Source: JAUQQI01 sp040289115
GTDB lineage: Bacteria > Chloroflexota > Dehalococcoidia > JAUQQI01
Assembly: GCA_040289115.1 (NCBI GenBank)
Contig: PSKS01000041.1
Coordinates: forward strand, 1-21,764
DNA length: 21,764 bases
Reading direction: 5' to 3'
Each line of letters starts with the position of its first letter. The first letter of the stretch is position 1. The translations under genes were made by a program, and so were the position numbers. The notes beneath the pieces are model-generated. The model searched no databases. It was not told the DNA's origin and saw only the letters and a list, made by a program, of their open reading frames with translations. Positions 1-7,073 of the stretch are shown one piece after another.

Positions 1-45
1 TTCATCGGGCCGTCTCCCTCCACCGCTCTTGATGAGGGCCTAGCC
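1..45 (-). ncRNA. SAM-I (S-box) riboswitch, 5' part only, cut by window edge
   Basis: Read on the minus strand, positions 41 to 1 carry the conserved opening of the SAM-I aptamer: TCATCAAGAGCGG, then TGGAGGGA, then GGCCCGATGAA. These match the strongly conserved P1/P2/J1-2/P3 blocks of the family. The later GCAACC block and the expression platform lie beyond position 1. A consensus promoter is placed correctly just upstream. SAM-I riboswitches switch off methionine or SAM synthesis and transport genes when SAM is abundant, so the unseen gene to the left is probably one of these (inference). Confidence 0.92.
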
Positions 46-64
46 ACTATTGAGTTGTTAGCTT

Positions 65-93
65 AATTTAGCATACTCCGGCGGCCCCGTCAA
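65..93 (-). promoter_or_regulatory. Sigma-A promoter of the SAM-I riboswitch unit
   Basis: On the minus strand TTGACG (88-93) and TAAATT (65-70) are separated by exactly 17 bp. Initiation would be near position 58, about 15-20 nt before the aptamer begins. This separates the riboswitch gene from the sugar-transport operon to the right. Confidence 0.8.
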
Positions 94-203
94 GTTCTGC
101 GACCAGCCTGTCTGCCAATGGCTTTTTTCGATAAAGTTAGACGCAGGACAGGCAAGCTATTGGCGTGCCCCCTAAACCCTCCCGGCCATCGGGGTCGCCC
201 GGT
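94..203. other. Gene-free stretch with two crossing inverted repeats
   Basis: This is the 3' flank of the small membrane protein gene and the upstream flank of the riboswitch promoter. I see no classic hairpin plus U-run terminator. Two complementary pairs cross each other: GCCTGTC (106-112) with GACAGGC (147-153), and GCCAAT (114-119) with ATTGGC (159-164). An RNA could form a pseudoknot or two alternative stems. A run of six T (123-128 on plus) sits between them. Function unknown. Confidence 0.35.
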
Positions 204-524
204 CTAGGCTCTGGCCGCCCACCAGTTGATGAGGATGAGGGCGGCCCAAACCACCAGAATGCCGGAAAGGCCGGCGGTGGCCCCCGCCGTGGCCGTGAGG
301 GGTATCCCGAAGATCAGGGTGACAATGAACCAGGCCAGGGGCGGTTTCCGGCGGCGTTCCCGGAGCCGCTTCTCCACCAGGGTGTCGAGCCGCCTTTCGA
401 GCTTGGCCAGGAGGGCCTCGGCCACAGCGTCCTCCCACCCGGGCCCCAGCTCCCCCAGGGCCCCGGCGTAGTCCCGGACCTGAGCCCGCAGTTCCGGGTC
501 GTTGGCCAGGCTCTTTCCGGGCAT
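204..524 (-). CDS. Small membrane protein with a C-terminal two-helix hairpin, unknown function
   Basis: The product has 106 residues. About 60 N-terminal residues are charged and helical, with a basic stretch (RLRERRRK) at about 53-60. Two hydrophobic segments follow at about 63-82 and 83-103, ending in WWAARA. I do not recognise a family. By shape it is a membrane-anchored protein with a cytosolic, possibly coiled-coil, head. It begins 16 nt after the stop of the binding-protein gene and has GGAGG about 7 nt before its ATG, so it is very probably the last gene of the sugar-import operon. Whether it takes part in transport is unknown. The frame is supported by the ribosome site and the clear membrane pattern. 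Confidence 0.72.
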   Translation of the reverse strand: MPGKSLANDPELRAQVRDYAGALGELGPGWEDAVAEALLAKLERRLDTLVEKRLRERRRKPPLAWFIVTLIFGIPLTATAGATAGLSGILVVWAALILINWWAARA

Positions 525-539
525 CTTCAGCCTCCACCC

Positions 540-1952
540 TCAGCGGCCCGACCGCGGGGCGTTTTCCCTTAGGATTTCGTTCGCCTTGGCGACGGCGTCG
601 TCCAGGAGCTTCTTGACGTCCACGTTGGGGTCATTAATGACCCGACTCATCACCTCCTGGTCGATAATGGTGCGGACCGGGTCGTAGCCGGCTACCGGCG
701 ACTCCACCATGGCGTACTGGAGCCAGTCGAAGATCCGGGCGTAGGAGCGGGCCACCGGACCCCACTGGGGGTCCCGCTCGAAGGCGGAGATCACGTCGGC
801 TTTGGCGCTCTGGCGGACCGGCAGGTAGCCGGTGTTGACCGCCCATTTGACCGTCTGCGGCCGCTCCCCCAGGAACTTTATAACCAACCAGGCGGCAAGC
901 TCCCGCTCGGGGGTGGTCTTGAAGACCGAAACGCTGGCCCCGTAAAGATTTATGGCCGGCCTTTCGGTGTATGGGGGGAGGGAGATATCCCAGTTAAACT
1001 TGGCGCCCTTTTCCACAGCTTCCCGGTAGAAGGGCAGACCCGACGAGGAGGCGAAGACGAAGAGCACTTCCCCGTTGCCGAACCGGTTCTGCTCGCCGAA
1101 CCGTTCGCCCACCGGGATCTCGACCGCGCACTTGTTTTTAAACATCCGTTGGATCATTGCCAGGCTTTCGACCCCGGCCGGGCTATTGAACACGTAGGCC
1201 GACCCGTCCGGACTGAGGATCCGGCCGCCCCTGGAGAAGACCATCGAGGCGAAGTTAGAGGCGTCGTGGCGGAAAGCCCAGCCGTACTTTCGATTAGCCG
1301 GGTCGCTGGCCTTGCAGGCCGCCTCTTCCCAGGTCTTCCAGTCCCGGGGCGGCTCGGTGTAACCCAGCTGGCGGAGCCAGTCGGCGTTGTAATACATCAC
1401 CTCCACCGAACGCTGGGTCGGGAAGCCCAGTCGCTCGCCCTTGAACTGGGGGTTGGCGTCGCTCTCCAGGAAGATGGGAAAGTAGTCCTTAAGGTCCTCT
1501 TCGGTGAGGCCGTATTTTTTGCTCTTAATAAAGGGCGTCAGGTCAATGACGGCCCCCTGGTTCCGGTAGAAGGCCGCCTGGTTCTGGTAGGCAACGGCGA
1601 TGTCCGGCGGCTGGCCGGCTTGAATGGCGGCGTTTATCTTGTTGTAAACGTCGTTATAGGATGCCCCGGCGATTTCGGCCCGGGCCCGGATCCCGTAGGG
1701 GTTGGTCCGGTTAAACTCATCCAACATCGACTGGATCAGCTCCTGGTCCCGCTGGGGGCGGTTGTGCCAGTATACCACCTCGATGTTTTTGCCCGTAAGG
1801 TCAATGGCGTCGACCATCTCGGGGGTGGTCGGGGGATTGGTTATCCCGCCCGGACCGGGCTGAGTTGGGGCGGCCTGGGGCACGCAGGCCCCTAAAATGG
1901 CCGCCAGTCCCAAAAGAAGGGTTAAAACCCGCCGAAGTCTGCCCGCAAACAT
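540..1952 (-). CDS. Carbohydrate ABC transporter, lipoprotein substrate-binding protein (family 1)
   Basis: The product has 470 residues, normal for family-1 extracellular binding proteins. A lipoprotein signal peptide is clear: basic MFAGRLRR, a hydrophobic core, then the lipobox LGAC with the lipidated Cys at 23, followed by a Pro/Gly/Thr-rich linker. The mature part has the family pattern: a strand followed by WHNR, NKINAAIQAGQPPDIAVAY early, and an aromatic-rich C-terminal lobe. It should capture a sugar or oligosaccharide outside the membrane and pass it to the two permeases encoded upstream; the substrate cannot be read from sequence. The gene starts 15 nt after the second permease, with AAGGAGG about 10 nt before ATG. 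Its position last among the transport genes is less usual, since binding proteins are often encoded first. Confidence 0.93.
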   Translation of the reverse strand: MFAGRLRRVLTLLLGLAAILGACVPQAAPTQPGPGGITNPPTTPEMVDAIDLTGKNIEVVYWHNRPQRDQELIQSMLDEFNRTNPYGIRARAEIAGASYNDVYNKINAAIQAGQPPDIAVAYQNQAAFYRNQGAVIDLTPFIKSKKYGLTEEDLKDYFPIFLESDANPQFKGERLGFPTQRSVEVMYYNADWLRQLGYTEPPRDWKTWEEAACKASDPANRKYGWAFRHDASNFASMVFSRGGRILSPDGSAYVFNSPAGVESLAMIQRMFKNKCAVEIPVGERFGEQNRFGNGEVLFVFASSSGLPFYREAVEKGAKFNWDISLPPYTERPAINLYGASVSVFKTTPERELAAWLVIKFLGERPQTVKWAVNTGYLPVRQSAKADVISAFERDPQWGPVARSYARIFDWLQYAMVESPVAGYDPVRTIIDQEVMSRVINDPNVDVKKLLDDAVAKANEILRENAPRSGR

Positions 1953-1967
1953 GGCCTCGAAGCCTCC

Positions 1968-2888
1968 TTACCTCTTAATCCCACTGCTAAGAAAACCTTC
2001 GGTGAAAGCCCGCTGGGCTACGAAGTAAAGGCCGATAATCGGGACCACCATCATGGTGGCGAAGGACATCAGCAGATGGGTGTTGACGCCGCCCTCCCCC
2101 ACCATGAACTGCTGCAGGCCCACCGCCAGCACCCGCATGCTCGGGTCCCGGGTGACCAGCAGGGGCCACTGAAAGGCGTCCCAGGCCCAGATGAAGTTGA
2201 GGACGGCGATCACCACCAGGGCCGGCCGGCTTAGGGGGAGCAGGACCCAGAGCAGGTACTGGAGGTGATTGGCCCCGTCGATCCGGGCAGCATCGTGGAG
2301 CTCCCGGGGAACCTGCAGGAAATGCTGCCTTAGCAGAAAGATGCCGAAGACGCTTACCGTGAAGGGCACCGTTAGGGCCAGGTAGGTGTTGTACCAGCCA
2401 AAGTTGAACATCATGACGACCTTGGGCACCAGCACCAACTCCCCGGGGATCATGAGGGTAGCCAGGATCCCCAGAAAGACCAGGTTCCGGCCCGGCAGCT
2501 CGACGTGGGACAGGGCGTAGGCTGCCAGCAGCGACGTGAGTACGGCCCCGCCCACAATGACCCCGCTGACGATGAGGCTGTTGGCAAAATAGCGCACCAT
2601 AAGCCAGGTTCCCCAGTGGGGATCCCAGCCGGTATGCCGGACGGCCTCAATGTAGTTCTGCCACTGGAGGGGCTCGTCGCCCAGGGGCCACCAGGGCCAG
2701 AGGTTATTGGTGATTACGCTACCATAAGATTTAAGGGAGCTGGCTACCATGTAGGCGAAGGGCAGGACCGAGAGGGAGGCCCCCGCCATCAGGACCAGGT
2801 AGATAATGAGCCGACCTGCCGGCGGCCGGGGCCGGAAGGTCCTCAGCCCGACGGGCCGGACAACAGGTAAATCGAGCGGCCTATTCAT
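1968..2888 (-). CDS. Carbohydrate ABC transporter permease, MalG type
   Basis: The product has 306 residues from the ATG at 2888. Six membrane segments are expected; the first follows the basic N-terminus (RPRPPAGR). The cytoplasmic EAA loop, which docks the ATPase, is clear at about 194-220 (ELHDAARIDGANHLQYLL). The C-terminus FLSSGIKR is typical of MalG-type permeases. I chose this start because GGAGG lies 7 nt before it and because it overlaps the upstream permease by 8 bp, giving translational coupling. An ATG at 2972 would add 28 residues with no membrane or family character, lying entirely inside the upstream gene. It should form the channel with the MalF-type partner. Confidence 0.93.
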   Translation of the reverse strand: MNRPLDLPVVRPVGLRTFRPRPPAGRLIIYLVLMAGASLSVLPFAYMVASSLKSYGSVITNNLWPWWPLGDEPLQWQNYIEAVRHTGWDPHWGTWLMVRYFANSLIVSGVIVGGAVLTSLLAAYALSHVELPGRNLVFLGILATLMIPGELVLVPKVVMMFNFGWYNTYLALTVPFTVSVFGIFLLRQHFLQVPRELHDAARIDGANHLQYLLWVLLPLSRPALVVIAVLNFIWAWDAFQWPLLVTRDPSMRVLAVGLQQFMVGEGGVNTHLLMSFATMMVVPIIGLYFVAQRAFTEGFLSSGIKR

Positions 2889-3861
2889 AGACGACCCTCC
2901 GGCCGGCAACCCGGTTCTGAACGATGGTGAGGACCAGAATTGCCGAAAACAGGATGAATGAGAGGGCGGCACTGTAGCCGTACCGGTTGTACTCGTAGAG
3001 CTGTCGAAAGATATAAATGCTGGCGGTGGTTGTGGCCGTGCCTGGACCGCCCATGGTCATAATGTAGATGTGGTTGAAGGCCTTAAAGGTTCCGATAACG
3101 GTTATGACCGATAGGAAAAAGGTCGTTGGCGAGAGGAGGGGAATAGTGACATGGCGAAACAGCGCCCAGCCCTTGGCCCCGTCAACCCGGGCGGCGTCGT
3201 AGAGCTCGGTAGGGATGTTGCCCAGGCCGGCCAGGAAGATGGTGATGTCATAGCCGACGAAGACCCAGGTGGTGTAAATAAACACGGCCACAAGGGCCAG
3301 GCTGGGACCGTGGGCCCAGGCGGGGAGCTCCACCCCCAGCCCCCGGGCGACCAAGGCAAAAACTCCAGTTGGCTCGGCCAGCCAACGGGGTTGGGGCAAT
3401 CCCAGGGCCCCCAGAACGGTGTTGATAAGCCCCCGGTCGGGGTTATAGATATAGGTCCAGACGGCGGCAGAAGCCACGGTGGAGGTTACGTACGGCAGGA
3501 AAAAGACCAGCCGGAAGAGCTCCTGGCCTTTGACCTTCTGGAAGAGCAGATAGGCGAAGAAGAGCCCCAGCCCAAGCTGGACAGGGACCGACATCAAGGA
3601 ATAGGTGGCGGTGACCAGCAGGGCGTGCCAGACCTGGGGATCCCGGAAGGCCCGAATGTAATTTTCGGCCCCGACGAACTCGGCGCACCCGAGGCGCCAG
3701 CTGCACAGACTAATATAAAGGCCGTAAAGGATGGGGAAGAACTCGAAAACGGCCAGTAGGATGAGGGCCGGGGCCAGAAGGGCGTAGCCGAAAAGGACTT
3801 CCCGGAGCCGACCGGGGGCTCCCTTCTTCGGATACGCAAGCTCCTTCTTACGGCCCAACAT
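2881..3861 (-). CDS. Carbohydrate ABC transporter permease, MalF type
   Basis: The product has 326 residues, with a short basic N-terminus (MLGRKKELAYPKKGAPGR) and about six membrane segments, beginning near residue 22 (FGYALLAPALILLAVFEFFP). The EAA loop is at about 218-245 (ELYDAARVDGAKGWALFRH). It forms the heterodimeric channel with the MalG-type permease whose gene it overlaps. No ATPase gene lies in this operon or elsewhere in the window as a sugar-type (MsmX/MalK) protein; such transporters commonly borrow a shared ATPase encoded elsewhere. This is the first gene of the operon, with a promoter about 130 nt upstream. No clear Shine-Dalgarno precedes the ATG at 3861, so the exact start is less certain than the gene. 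Confidence 0.92.
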   Translation of the reverse strand: MLGRKKELAYPKKGAPGRLREVLFGYALLAPALILLAVFEFFPILYGLYISLCSWRLGCAEFVGAENYIRAFRDPQVWHALLVTATYSLMSVPVQLGLGLFFAYLLFQKVKGQELFRLVFFLPYVTSTVASAAVWTYIYNPDRGLINTVLGALGLPQPRWLAEPTGVFALVARGLGVELPAWAHGPSLALVAVFIYTTWVFVGYDITIFLAGLGNIPTELYDAARVDGAKGWALFRHVTIPLLSPTTFFLSVITVIGTFKAFNHIYIMTMGGPGTATTTASIYIFRQLYEYNRYGYSAALSFILFSAILVLTIVQNRVAGRRVVYE

Positions 3862-3993
3862 TGGGGGCTGCCTGCCGACCCAACCGGACTCTCCCGGCGG
3901 TACCTAGGCCGCGGGGCTCACCCAGGCCAAGGCAAAAGTTGACGTTTCCTGGGGCGCAAAACGGACCGCCGCTGGCGCCCATCTTTCCCGTCG
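3862..3993 (-). other. 5' untranslated leader of the sugar-import operon
   Basis: About 125 nt lie between the predicted transcription start (near 3987) and the first permease codon. I see no riboswitch consensus, no terminator and no convincing short gene. A short palindrome, ACAGGTCTGT (3999-4008), overlaps the -10 box just upstream and could bind a repressor, but this is speculative. Confidence 0.35.
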
Positions 3994-4023
3994 ATTATAC
4001 AGGTCTGTTCGGCAATACGCCAA
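3994..4023 (-). promoter_or_regulatory. Sigma-A promoter of the sugar-import operon
   Basis: On the minus strand TTGGCG (4018-4023) is followed after 18 bp by a perfect TATAAT (3994-3999). It lies in the spacer between the ABC-2 exporter gene (stop at 4040) and the MalF-type permease, so the import genes can be transcribed independently of the rel/exporter genes upstream. Confidence 0.72.
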
Positions 4024-4039
4024 GGGACTTTGCTGCAAG

Positions 4040-5092
4040 TTAATACCAGCGGAAGGTCCGGGCGGCCACAATGTACGCGGCCGCGCCCCAAAGACCCAAG
4101 GCAAGCAGGTACGGGGCCACCTCCACCAGGCCGGCCCCCTCCCCGGCCACGAGCCGCATGGCCGTATTTAAGTACGTCGAGGGCATCAGGTCAGCAACGA
4201 CCTTAAGCCAGCCCGGGAAGACGTCCGAGGGGAAAAAGGTGCCGCCCAGAATGAATTGGGGCAGGACGAACAGGTTGGCCGCGGGGATCGCCCCCTCCTG
4301 GCTGTTCCAGTAGCCGCCGATGAGAAACCCTACTCCAAGGAAGGCTACCAGTCCGAAGGCCGAAAGCAAAAGCATTAAGAGAAAGGTCTTCCAACCCTCG
4401 GCCAGGTAGAAGCCGAAAACCAGCGCACCAACCAGGAGGATCACCACGGTTTGGAGCACCCCCATCAAAAGCCGGGCCGTAGCCTGACCCAGCAGGATGA
4501 CCGGACCGGGAACCGGGGTTGCCAGTAGCCGCTTAAGCACCAGGGTGCGCTTTAAGCCTATCAGGCCCCAGACCGGACTGAAAACGCCAGTTGAGAGAAG
4601 GGCCCAGCTGATCTGGCCGGGGAGGGCGAAATCGATATACCGCTCGTAGCGGCCAATCACCTGGACGGTTTCGACGCTAAGGGGCGGGTTCGAAACCCCA
4701 GCCAGCTGAAGGCTGGCCTCGGCTACCGCCTTTTCCACGGCCAGGGTGGCCAGCCGGCTCTGGGGGTTGGTCGGGTTAAGTTCCAGGGTAACCCGGGACC
4801 CATCGACCCGCACCAGGCCGTCGACCCTTCCCAGGCGGAGCCGGGCTTCGAGCTCAGCGGGGGACTCGTAAACCAGGGTGACCCCTGGGCTTGCGGCCAG
4901 GGCCCGTACCAGGGGATGCTCCGCCGGACCGATTACCCCGACCCGGACCCCGCCCAGGACGCCGCCCCCGACGAACCCGAAGATGGCCACAAAGGTCAGG
5001 GGAAAGGCCAGGCCGAATAAGATCACCGAGCGGTTTCGGAGCAGGGCCAGGAAGGGATACCAGCTGGCGACCAGGTAGGCCCGGAGGTACAC
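4040..5092 (-). CDS. ABC-2 type exporter permease
   Basis: The product has 350 residues. One membrane segment near 22-45 (ILFGLAFPLTFVAIFGFVGG) is followed by a roughly 130-residue extracytoplasmic domain, then five more membrane segments from about 165. This 1 + 5 topology with a large first loop is typical of ABC-2 permeases of the YhfI/YadH/DrrB kind. The C-terminal half has the usual ILGGTFFPSDVFPGWL followed by LMPSTYLNTAMR. The start codon is GTG at 5092, 2 nt after the ATPase stop, with GGGAGGAG about 5 nt upstream, so it is coupled to that gene. Together they form a homodimeric or two-subunit exporter. Substrate is unknown; such pairs move drugs, lipids or polysaccharide precursors. 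Confidence 0.9.
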   Translation of the reverse strand: MYLRAYLVASWYPFLALLRNRSVILFGLAFPLTFVAIFGFVGGGVLGGVRVGVIGPAEHPLVRALAASPGVTLVYESPAELEARLRLGRVDGLVRVDGSRVTLELNPTNPQSRLATLAVEKAVAEASLQLAGVSNPPLSVETVQVIGRYERYIDFALPGQISWALLSTGVFSPVWGLIGLKRTLVLKRLLATPVPGPVILLGQATARLLMGVLQTVVILLVGALVFGFYLAEGWKTFLLMLLLSAFGLVAFLGVGFLIGGYWNSQEGAIPAANLFVLPQFILGGTFFPSDVFPGWLKVVADLMPSTYLNTAMRLVAGEGAGLVEVAPYLLALGLWGAAAYIVAARTFRWY

Positions 5093-5094
5093 CT

Positions 5095-5859
5095 TTACTC
5101 CTCCCGGAGGGAGCGGCCGGTTAGGTGGATGAAAACGTCTTCCAGGGACGCCTCCTGGCGGACGACAGGCTTGCGGAAGCCGGTGGCCAGCAACTCCTCG
5201 ATGAGGCCCCGGGGGGTTCCCAGGCGAATAATTCGGCCCCGGTCCATGATGGCCACCCGGTCGCAGAGCTGCTCTGCCTCCTCCATGTAGTGGGTGGTGA
5301 TGACCACGGTGGTGCCCTCGGCCCGAACCTCCCGAATCAGGTCCCAGAGGTTTCGGCGAGCCTGGGGGTCTAGGCCGGTGGTGGGCTCGTCCAGGAAGAT
5401 AACCTTGGGCCGGTTAAGGAGGCTGGTGGCCAGGGAGAACCGCTGTTTCTGGCCACCGGAGAGCTTATCGAAGGTGCTGCGGGCCTTATCCTCGAGCTGA
5501 AACCTTTTCAGGACCGCCCGGGGGTCCACCGGGACGCCATAGAGGCCGGCAAAGAATTTTATAAGCTGGGTGAGGGTGAGGTCCGGGTAAAAGCCGGCCG
5601 CCTGGAGCTGGATGCCGATGACCGCCTTTACCCGGTCGGGGTGGCGCAGGGCGTCGATGCCGTCGACGTAAATCTCCCCGGCGGTGGGCCGCTGGATGGT
5701 CTCGATCATCTCCAGGGTTGTGGTCTTCCCGGCCCCGTTCGGGCCTAGGATGCCGAATATCTCCCCTCGCCTCACACCGAAGGAGATGCCGTCGACGGCC
5801 ACGACGCTGCCGAAGTGCTTGCGGAGGTTTCGGACCTCGACGATGGGCTGGGTTTCCAC
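5095..5859 (-). CDS. ABC-2 type exporter ATP-binding protein
   Basis: The product has 254 residues and all motifs of an active ABC ATPase: Walker A GPNGAGKT (39-46), Q-loop Gln84, signature LSGGQ (133-137), Walker B VIFLDEP (153-159) and switch His190. The C-terminus (SLEDVFIHLTGRSLREE) is characteristic of the CcmA/DrrA/NatA-like group that pairs with ABC-2 permeases, and the adjacent gene is exactly such a permease. The start is GTG at 5859, preceded only by a weak GAGG about 3 nt away. It follows the aminotransferase by 21 nt, so it may be read as part of the same transcript. It powers export; the substrate is unknown. Confidence 0.95.
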   Translation of the reverse strand: METQPIVEVRNLRKHFGSVVAVDGISFGVRRGEIFGILGPNGAGKTTTLEMIETIQRPTAGEIYVDGIDALRHPDRVKAVIGIQLQAAGFYPDLTLTQLIKFFAGLYGVPVDPRAVLKRFQLEDKARSTFDKLSGGQKQRFSLATSLLNRPKVIFLDEPTTGLDPQARRNLWDLIREVRAEGTTVVITTHYMEEAEQLCDRVAIMDRGRIIRLGTPRGLIEELLATGFRKPVVRQEASLEDVFIHLTGRSLREE

Positions 5860-5880
5860 GGCCTCGGCTAAATTAAATAA

Positions 5881-7047
5881 CTAAACCAGGCTTTCAACGG
5901 CCTTCCGGATGCGGGCCACGGCCCGCTCCAGGTTTTCCAAGGAGTTGGCGTAAGAGAGCCGCAGGTAACCGGTCCCGGCCGCCCCGAAGGCATCCCCCGA
6001 AAGCACCGCAACCCCAAACTCGGAAAGGAGCCGGTCGGCAAACTCCCGGCTGCCCAGGGGCAGCCCCTTAACGGAGGGGAAGGCATAGAAGGCCCCCTGG
6101 GGCTGCAGGCAACGGATGCCCGGGATTTCGTTAAGGGCCGCGGTCAGGAAGTCCCGCCGGCGCCGGAACTCTCTCACCATGGTCGCTACGGAGTCCTGGG
6201 GTCCGTCCAGGGCGGCCAGGCCGGCAAACTGCACGAAGGTGGCGGTGCACGAGACGCTGTTCACCATTAGGCGGATGATCCCGGGAACCAGCCCCGGCGG
6301 AAAGACCCCGTAGCCGAGCCGCCAGCCGGTCATGGCGTAGGTTTTGGAAAAGCCGTCTAGGATGATGGTCCGCTCGGCCATGTCGGGCAGGGAGGCGAGG
6401 CTATGGTGGTCGACGTCGTAGATTATCCGGCTATAAATTTCGTCCGAGAGGACGTAGAGGTCGCGGCTTCTAACCAGGTCGGCGATGGCCTCCAGGTCCT
6501 GGAGGGTGAGAACGGAGCCGGTGGGGTTGTGGGGCGAGTTCAAGATTATGAGGCGGGTGCGGTCGGTGAGCCTGGCCCGGATGTCAGCCACGTCCAGCCG
6601 GAACCCCCGCTCCTCTCGGAGGGGTACAGGTACGGGGGTGCCCCCGGCGAAGCTTACGGCCGACTCATAAATGGGGAACCCAGGGTCGGGGACTAGTACC
6701 TCGTCGCCCGGTTCGATGAGGGAAAGCACTGTGAAAAAGATGACCGGCTTTCCCCCGGGAGTGATCACCACCTGCTCCGGGTCGACGTTGATGCGCCGGG
6801 TCTGGCTGACGTAGCGGGCCACTGCCCGCCTCAGCTCGGGCAGGCCCGCGGACGGGCCGTAGTGGGTGTGGCCGTCGAGCATCGCCCGGTAGGCGGCCTC
6901 GATGATATGGCGGGGGGTGGGGAAGTCCGGCTCCCCGATCTCCAGGTGGATGACCTCCAGACCTTCGGCCTCGAGGCCTTGGGCCCGAACCAGGACCTCG
7001 AAGGCGGTCTCGGTGCCGAGCCGGCCCATTCGACTGGCAAGCTTCAT
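5881..7047 (-). CDS. Class I/II pyridoxal-phosphate aminotransferase
   Basis: The product has 388 residues, normal length. PLP-binding landmarks are all present: SPHNPTG (171-177; Asn174), SDEIY (201-205; Asp202, Tyr205) and the Schiff-base Lys235 in SKTYAMTGWRLGY. The substrate carboxylate-binding Arg lies near 366 in YLRLSYANS. The N-terminal LEIGEPDFPTP and TPGGKPVIFF resemble the aspartate/aromatic aminotransferase group I-gamma, so an aspartate or aromatic amino acid with 2-oxoglutarate is the likely reaction, but specificity cannot be read safely. The ATG at 7047 has GGAGG 9 nt upstream and lies 26 nt after the rel stop, so it is probably co-transcribed with rel. Confidence 0.94.
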   Translation of the reverse strand: MKLASRMGRLGTETAFEVLVRAQGLEAEGLEVIHLEIGEPDFPTPRHIIEAAYRAMLDGHTHYGPSAGLPELRRAVARYVSQTRRINVDPEQVVITPGGKPVIFFTVLSLIEPGDEVLVPDPGFPIYESAVSFAGGTPVPVPLREERGFRLDVADIRARLTDRTRLIILNSPHNPTGSVLTLQDLEAIADLVRSRDLYVLSDEIYSRIIYDVDHHSLASLPDMAERTIILDGFSKTYAMTGWRLGYGVFPPGLVPGIIRLMVNSVSCTATFVQFAGLAALDGPQDSVATMVREFRRRRDFLTAALNEIPGIRCLQPQGAFYAFPSVKGLPLGSREFADRLLSEFGVAVLSGDAFGAAGTGYLRLSYANSLENLERAVARIRKAVESLV

Positions 7048-7073
7048 AGCTTTCGCCTCCGGGTGGGATGTTT

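Noticed and set aside
2889..2972. 28-residue extension of the MalG-type permease
   Set aside because: It lies inside the upstream permease gene and lacks a ribosome site, whereas the ATG at 2888 has GGAGG and the family N-terminus.
3999..4008. Short palindrome ACAGGTCTGT over the sugar-operon -10 box
   Set aside because: Four-base arms are expected often by chance; no second copy or matching regulator gene in the window.
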